Source: Neckera pumila (taxonomy: Eukaryota; Streptophyta; Bryopsida; Hypnales; Neckeraceae). Taken from it: a stretch of DNA of 64,000 nt. How positions within the stretch are numbered: position 1 is the stretch's first letter; each line of letters starts with the position of its first letter. The DNA lies in the NCBI GenBank assembly GCA_963969595.1, contig OZ018416.1:17872065-17936064 (forward strand). The letters are read 5' to 3'. Positions 58,745 to 64,000 of the stretch are shown one piece after another. Both the position numbers and the translations under genes were made by a program. Under the pieces are notes generated by a model that was given only the letters and a program-made list of their open reading frames with translations, did not search any database and was not told the DNA's origin.

Positions 58745-61368
58745 ATGCAACACGGAGTGAACAAGAGAGGGCTGGAGCCGGGCTGGCCCTCGCAAGGCCT
58801 GCGAGTGAAGCGCGCCATCATCGGCGGGCGCAGGGGTTGCCCCAGCACGCCGGTACCGAGTTGGAAGTTATTGAACAACCAGCTCTATGATGGCATTACA
58901 GCTGCGGCCGCCGCGCATGCCGCTGCCGGGAGACCTACTCCTGTATCGGCTCGCAAGCTCGCGGCCTCGTTGTGGGAGCTCCAAGACCACCCTCTCCCTG
59001 CCTGCCTCTGTAGCCAGCATTGGCTTACTAAAGGGATCTCCGACTTGTCCAGTCCCCGTTCCCAAGCTGATTCCTACTTCTCGCCTCGCAGCTGCAAATT
59101 TGCCTATCAGCAATATGTGAAGGTTAGTGTAGAGCTTTCAGTCCCTCCCATTGCATATATCACACCCTTGATGTGACTGTAAAGTTAATGGAATTTGCTT
59201 GGATGAGATCAGACAGGAGCAGACAATGGGAAACGCAGCGGGAATTTCAGTAAGCATTTGGCAACCGTGCATGCACATGTGCACCATGGGGAGAAGGGCG
59301 ATGGACATGATAAATTGGCTTCTGCATCCATTCAGGTGCGAAGAACATCCTCCAAGTCTACGGCATATGTTGGAATTTTTGTGACGTACCGGTAGTGCTT
59401 GATGCAGTCTGAATTTTTGCAATACATGAATTCCTTTGCACTCATCGTTCTTCTAATTTTCATGATAATTTGACTTCTGCACCCATTCAGGTTTGGAATT
59501 AATATCTGATGTGAATTCTTGTGACGTACCGGTATAGGTTGATGCAGTCTGTCTTTGTGCAATTTTAAATGTTGTTTGTGCTTACCCGTTTTTCACCTGC
59601 AGCTTGACGGCCAAAGGCTTCATCAACATTCGCCGGCGTACTCGACCCGCTCCAGCCACAGGAAATGTGACGGAAAGCTGATGGCAGAAACCCTGACGAC
59701 TTCTAGTGAGCTTCTGAAAGTCTTGAGCAGGATACGTATTCTCGAAGAGCAGCATAACTCCAGCTTAGGTTTGACGGCGAAATTGCAGGCAGAATTAGAT
59801 CAAGCTCGTGCTCGTGTACAGGACCTGGAGCAGACGCAAAAATCTGATCGACGAGAAATGGAGAGCATCATGAAGAAGATGTCAGAGGAGAAAGCCAGCT
59901 GGAAAGCCAAGGAGCAAGAAAAGATGCAAGAAATGATGTCCGCAAATATGCAAGCATTGAAAGACGAATTGGAGGACGAGCGGAAGGTGAGGCGGAGGCT
60001 CGAAATTGTGAACCGCAAAATGACCAAGGAGCTTGTGGAGGCGAACATGACTGCTGTGAAAGCGCTCGAGGAGCTTGAAAAAGAACGAAAAGCTCGCCAG
60101 CTGATGGAAGATGTGTGCGATGAACTCGCTCACGAGATCGGCGACGACAAACAGGAAAGAGAAGAACTGAAACGTGAGTCGGAGCGAGTACGAGATGAGC
60201 TTGAAGAGGAGCGGCGTATGCTGCAATTAGCAGAGGTTTGGCGAGAGGAGCGTGTACAGATGAAGCTCTGTGAAGCCAAAGTGGCGCTTGAGGAGAAGAG
60301 CGCCGCGCTCGACGTCATGCGCGCAGAGCTGGAATCTTTCTTGCGCGGTGATCTCTCCAATGGCGCTGCCGTACAGGAAGCCGAGGTTCTGCGCAATGTC
60401 ATCACGGCAATGCACCCGAGAGGTCTTGTGGCTTCCTTCCCGCCTATCGCTCTCAACCAAGCCGCCTCACCTGATCACGACCTCTACACCATGGACGTGA
60501 GCAACGATGAAACAGGGGAAGGTCAATTTTGGGGAAACCCCCTCGACTCGCAAGAAATCGGCAGTAGATGGGAAGGCGACAGCGAAGGTGACATCATTGA
60601 AGATCATCGTGAAGCTCATTTAGCTAGGGTGAACTCTTCTCAGGATGCCAAGGAGTCAATCGAGAGTGGCTCCGACTACGTGAGCGAGTCGCATGAATCC
60701 GATGAAGAGGATGACCTCCACGACTGTGACGAGGGTGACCGTGACGATTCTCACTGGGAGGGCCACCATAAGGATGGGAACCATTACCACGCGAATGGCA
60801 ACACTGTCCACGCTCAAGACCCTGTGCTGTCTTCAGAATACGCGCATACCGATGAGGTAGCATAAATTCTCTCTTCACTCTCACCGAATTAGGGTTTTTA
60901 AACTACTCATAATATCATTCTCAATTCTAAAACTATTGTGCTTTTCGACAGGACATAGTGGCATTTAGCATGAATGATCTCTTTTCTCTCACCTAATTAG
61001 GGTTTACGAACCACTTCTTGTAAAATCATTGTCAATTTTAAAGCTGTTGTGCTTTGCGACAGGACATAGTGGCATTGAGCAGGCCAAACGGGCACCACGT
61101 TGAGAAAGGAGTCTGGAGCGAAGAGGCTTACGTCGAGGACGATCAATCATCACAGCAATTGTCGAACGGGCATGCTCCTCATGTCCTCCCCGAATCTTCA
61201 CCGCATCAAAAGTCACAACAGCAGTCACTGGACAAAGCAAACAACTCGCACATAATCCGTGGCATGAAAGGGCATATGGAGTGGCCGAAGAGCAACATCG
61301 ACATGGTGATGCGGTCGAAGCTGTTCGAGTCCAACCACGAGCGGCAACAACTGATCCGCAACAGATAA
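58745..61368 (+). CDS. BRANCHLESS TRICHOMES/USO1-like coiled-coil protein
   Basis: Three exons, 58,745-59,122, 59,603-60,856 and 61,063-61,368, all phase 0 with GT-AG introns, encode 645 residues. Conserved family blocks appear in order: STPVPSW (34-40), SARKLAASLWEL (68-79), SSELLKVLSRIRILEEQH (160-177), a long coiled coil to about 374 (including KDELEDERKVRRRLE, LEKERKARQLMEDVCDELA and WREERVQMKLCEAK), an acidic His/Asp-rich tail, and at the C-terminus NNSHIIRGMKGHMEWPKSN (604-622). This order matches Arabidopsis proteins of the At1g50660/At5g41620 type, related to BRANCHLESS TRICHOMES, thought to be cytoskeleton- or membrane-associated scaffolds of cell shape. Exon 3 is supported by the conserved C-terminal block; reading through the intron would stop at 60,865. 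Confidence 0.85.
59311..59570. repeat. 140-bp tandem duplication in intron 1 of the coiled-coil gene
   Basis: Two copies within the 480-base intron share ATAAATTGGCTTCTGCATCC-like starts and the block TTGTGACGTACCGGTA. The GTGACGTACC cores at 59,381 and 59,521 are exactly 140 bases apart, and each holds a TGACGT bZIP-type core. Confidence 0.75.
60870..61080 (+). repeat. 111-bp tandem duplication of an intron end and splice acceptor
   Basis: The last part of intron 2 and the first bases of exon 3 occur twice, offset by 111 bases: AATTAGGGTTT, then CGACAG/GACATAGTGGCATT at 60,946-60,965 and at 61,057-61,076. The downstream acceptor (exon from 61,063) keeps the conserved C-terminus. The upstream one (from 60,952) would add DIVAFSMNDLFSLT and stop. 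Confidence 0.85.
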
Positions 61369-63453
61369 TATTGGCTTCCACTACATCGGATACTTTCATG
61401 CGACAATGTAGTATAATAACTAGAGAGAGGACCGATTAGCAGCAAACTAGAAGCTATTTAAGGACCAGACTCGTCGATGAATCAAAGTGCTTGCACAAAG
61501 TGACAAGCATGCATGGCAGCACGCAGTGAGGGACAACCCCTAGGGTTTAGTCTCATACTTGTTGTAAGCCCGCGGCAAGGGCCAAATCAAGTTGTACACA
61601 AGCAGTGTAAGACAATCATTTATTTCCGTTTCTTATTTTTGAAAAAATTGAGTGGAACTTTCTGGATCCGAAACTCCAGCAATCTTTGGGACTTGAGGGT
61701 CTTTGTCTCGATCAATGCCTGGTGAAGGAGTCTTCTACTGCGTGTGGCAGCAATCTCCTAGGCTCGATGATTTCCACCTTGCACTAGAACTCATGGCCAA
61801 TATTTGCACAGGAAGCCATACGCACGTATGAGCAGAGCAGCACTGGAGCTAAAGATGCTTGAACCGGAAATTTACGAGGTTGGTGGATGATAAATACACT
61901 GACCACCTTTCGCATCTGCACGCAAAGGATCGAGGAAACATGTTCAGTGAATGTGCTTCGCGTGGATATTCTAATATAATTGGAACGCCGCAAATTCTAC
62001 AGTAGTTGTCCAAGTCTGAATGGAGCCTTATTCCTTGCTGTCCAGAAATCCATACTTTTCCTGTACGCTCGGTTATTGACCAGGTTTTTCATCGAGTGCT
62101 GCAGGAGAAAACTTGAGTGCCACGCGACCTGGAGATTTTCGCTGACAAATGATCAGTCCAGAGCAGGGCCGTCTCCTGAACATATTTACAGAAAACCATC
62201 GAGTATGTCTGCTCTGTCATTAAGTAACCAGGTTTGATTCTAAAGCTGCAGAAGAAAACTTGCGTTCAACGCAATTGAATCGTCTTCACTACAGAATTCG
62301 CAATTTATAGAAGATGCAACATGGAGATCTTTGCTGACAAAATTGACTCGGAACAAAGAATCACTCCGGAACTAATCATATCCTGCAAATGTTTGCATGG
62401 ACTCCATCATCTCGAGCTCTGTCTGATGTATCCTTCACCACGTTTTCTTCACATGCCGCAGAAGAAAACTTGCGTTCAACGCAGCTAAAATCGAGTACAA
62501 TTATGTGTTCAGAATGTGCAGGATCTTCGACTAGGAGACTTTTTCTAGCAAAATGGACTCGGAACAACAAAGCAAAGCCATTTTCTCAACATTTTTCAAG
62601 AAGCGCGGCGTTTCCTACATTTTCTATATTGCCATCGCTTTTGTTGGGAGAGAAATAACTCCAACCTCCTACGAGGGTGGCTCGAATTGACGACGACAAG
62701 GTTGCTTTGAAAGTAGAAATGCTTGCTTGACAATGCTCTAATTCTTGGAAGTGTCAATGCAAGATGTAAAACCTCACATTCGTCATTTGCACGATTGTTA
62801 CCAAATTGGGTCACAATCGTGATTTTTCCACATTCGTAAGCTTTGGCCACACCACAGAATGCCGTCAGGTAGATGCGCCCCACTATACAAAAGCCCCAAC
62901 AGAGGAACACAATTTCAAAAACTCTCGCATCCTCTAACGTTGATGTCACCTTGCTTTTTACATCGATTTCCACTACAACTCCTCTTCGACCACATTGTGC
63001 ACAACACTCTCTATAGGAAACAGAGACGATGATTCAGATTCATAACCGGCCTTCCTTCCCACACCACATTCTTTTTGAGAGTGTAGACCTCCAAAAATTG
63101 AACTGTATTGATCTAGTTATACCAACAATGACATTTGAGCCCTTTGATCGACCTTGGAATTCTTGAGAGAAAAGATTGCTTCAATAGGGATGGATTGCAT
63201 GAATGTGTCGCAACCGAATTACGCTTTCAACGACAGTAGACATGCATCTTGGAGATCAGCATCACAACGAAAGCGTGGTCTGCCAGACTACTTTCAATTC
63301 ACTATTAATTTGGCCGGAGTTTTCGTGTAGTGGAATGATTCAAGTGGAAGTAGTTGTTGGATTTAACGGCACAAAGCAGAAGGCAGAGCCCAATTGTCCC
63401 TGCCTGCAAATCTCACAATTAACTCCCGCTACTCGAATCATACCACTGCATAA
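61369..63453. other. 3' flank and gene-free DNA with a diverged triple repeat
   Basis: No supported gene. Three similar segments begin near 62,101, 62,248 and 62,457, each with GCAG(A/G)AGAAAACTTG, the second and third continuing CGTTCAACGCA, with related ACTCGGAACAA ends. A minus-strand frame at 62,596-62,973 has no ATG start and no recognisable domain. Confidence 0.5.
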
Positions 63454-64000
63454 CCCCTAAAGTTCCTTGACTACGTTCTCACCAGAAATGCTCCAAAACT
63501 GCCATTTCTAGTACAAGTACCAAATTTTTGAGAAATATCACTTTTAAACACATGTATCCGTACTCTGGTTTAAGAAGATGTGGAAAAAATTTCAGAAATT
63601 TCCACTGTGTAGATTGCAAGATATTAGGGTTTGAAGTGGCAAAAATCTTTTTTTGGGCCCTGCAAAAAAATGGGCAGCTACACTTCACAAGGTTAGATCA
63701 TTATGAAAAAAATTCCAAAATGGTTGTGCTTCTTTGGATTCATTCTTCAAGGCAAGATGGCTACATGCTTGAAAATTTTTAGATCATTTGGAATTGTACA
63801 ACATATAGGAACAAATAGTAAGTAGAAAGGAGTAGAGAATGATTCAAAATACTGCTAAATTATTGAGAATTTCGGTTTGAAATTGGAAAATGCCAATCCC
63901 AAGGGTTCTAATGTTGTCATAAATAGTCTACATCCTATGCTTTTATTTCTCTCAAAAAATATTGAAAATTGAGTAAAATAAACAACTTCAAAGTTTATTT
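63454..64000 (-). mobile_element. TTAA-type element, copy 8, cut by the window end
   Basis: Begins ATAA then CCCCTAAAGTTCCTTGACTA, almost the same as the partial copy at 30,787, and continues in reverse family order (TTGCAAGATATTAGGG, GTGGAAAAAATTTCAG). Its other end lies outside the window. Confidence 0.65.

Noticed and set aside
62596..62973. 125-codon minus-strand frame
   Set aside because: No ATG at the start, no known domain, and it runs toward the repeat-containing region.

Overview
This is nuclear DNA from a land plant. The genes have GT-AG introns and plant-specific families: ASR (ABA/stress/ripening) proteins, an F-box/kelch-type protein and a BRANCHLESS TRICHOMES/USO1-like coiled-coil protein. 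The intergenic DNA is AT-rich and full of small non-autonomous transposons. I cannot name the species. The gene structures would suit a bryophyte, lycophyte or fern as well as a seed plant.

Region 1 (1-24,560) is a cluster of five ASR-family genes on alternating strands (+,-,+,-,+). Two complete head-to-head pairs (14,341-16,859 and 21,958-24,560) each share a promoter of about 1.0-1.1 kb. The first gene (481-1,237) has the right half of a third such promoter, so its minus-strand partner probably lies just left of the window. Plus-strand copies form one protein subtype and minus-strand copies another. Between the pairs the 3' flanks form a large inverted repeat (about 16,860-18,690 against 20,205-21,957) around a 1.5 kb spacer. 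Each protein has a His tract, a long Tyr/Gly/Gln/Pro-rich segment, an ASR domain split by one phase-0 intron, and a His-rich tail. A 182-bp MITE, an empty site, a 252-bp microhomology deletion and a promoter insertion let the duplication history be ordered.

Between ASR copies 1 and 2 lie an intron-less F-box/kelch-like gene (2,062-3,189, minus) and two copies of a small spliced gene of unknown function (exons near 5,019-5,738 and 10,924-12,087, minus).

Region 2 (about 24,600-57,250) has no gene that I can support. It contains at least nine copies of elements of up to about 0.94 kb whose ends read CCCCTAAAGG...CCTTTAGGGG next to TTAA, which is the hallmark of piggyBac-like elements. It also holds a second MITE group with CATTAG ends, a foldback element, several hairpins and a (GTT)36 microsatellite.

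Region 3 (about 57,300-63,400) is more GC-rich and carries a three-exon coiled-coil gene (58,745-61,368) with tandem duplications in both introns; one of them duplicates the splice acceptor of the last exon. The window ends inside another TTAA-type repeat.

The ASR genes probably act in water-deficit/ABA responses: the family does so, and the promoters contain ACGTG and ACCGAC cores.
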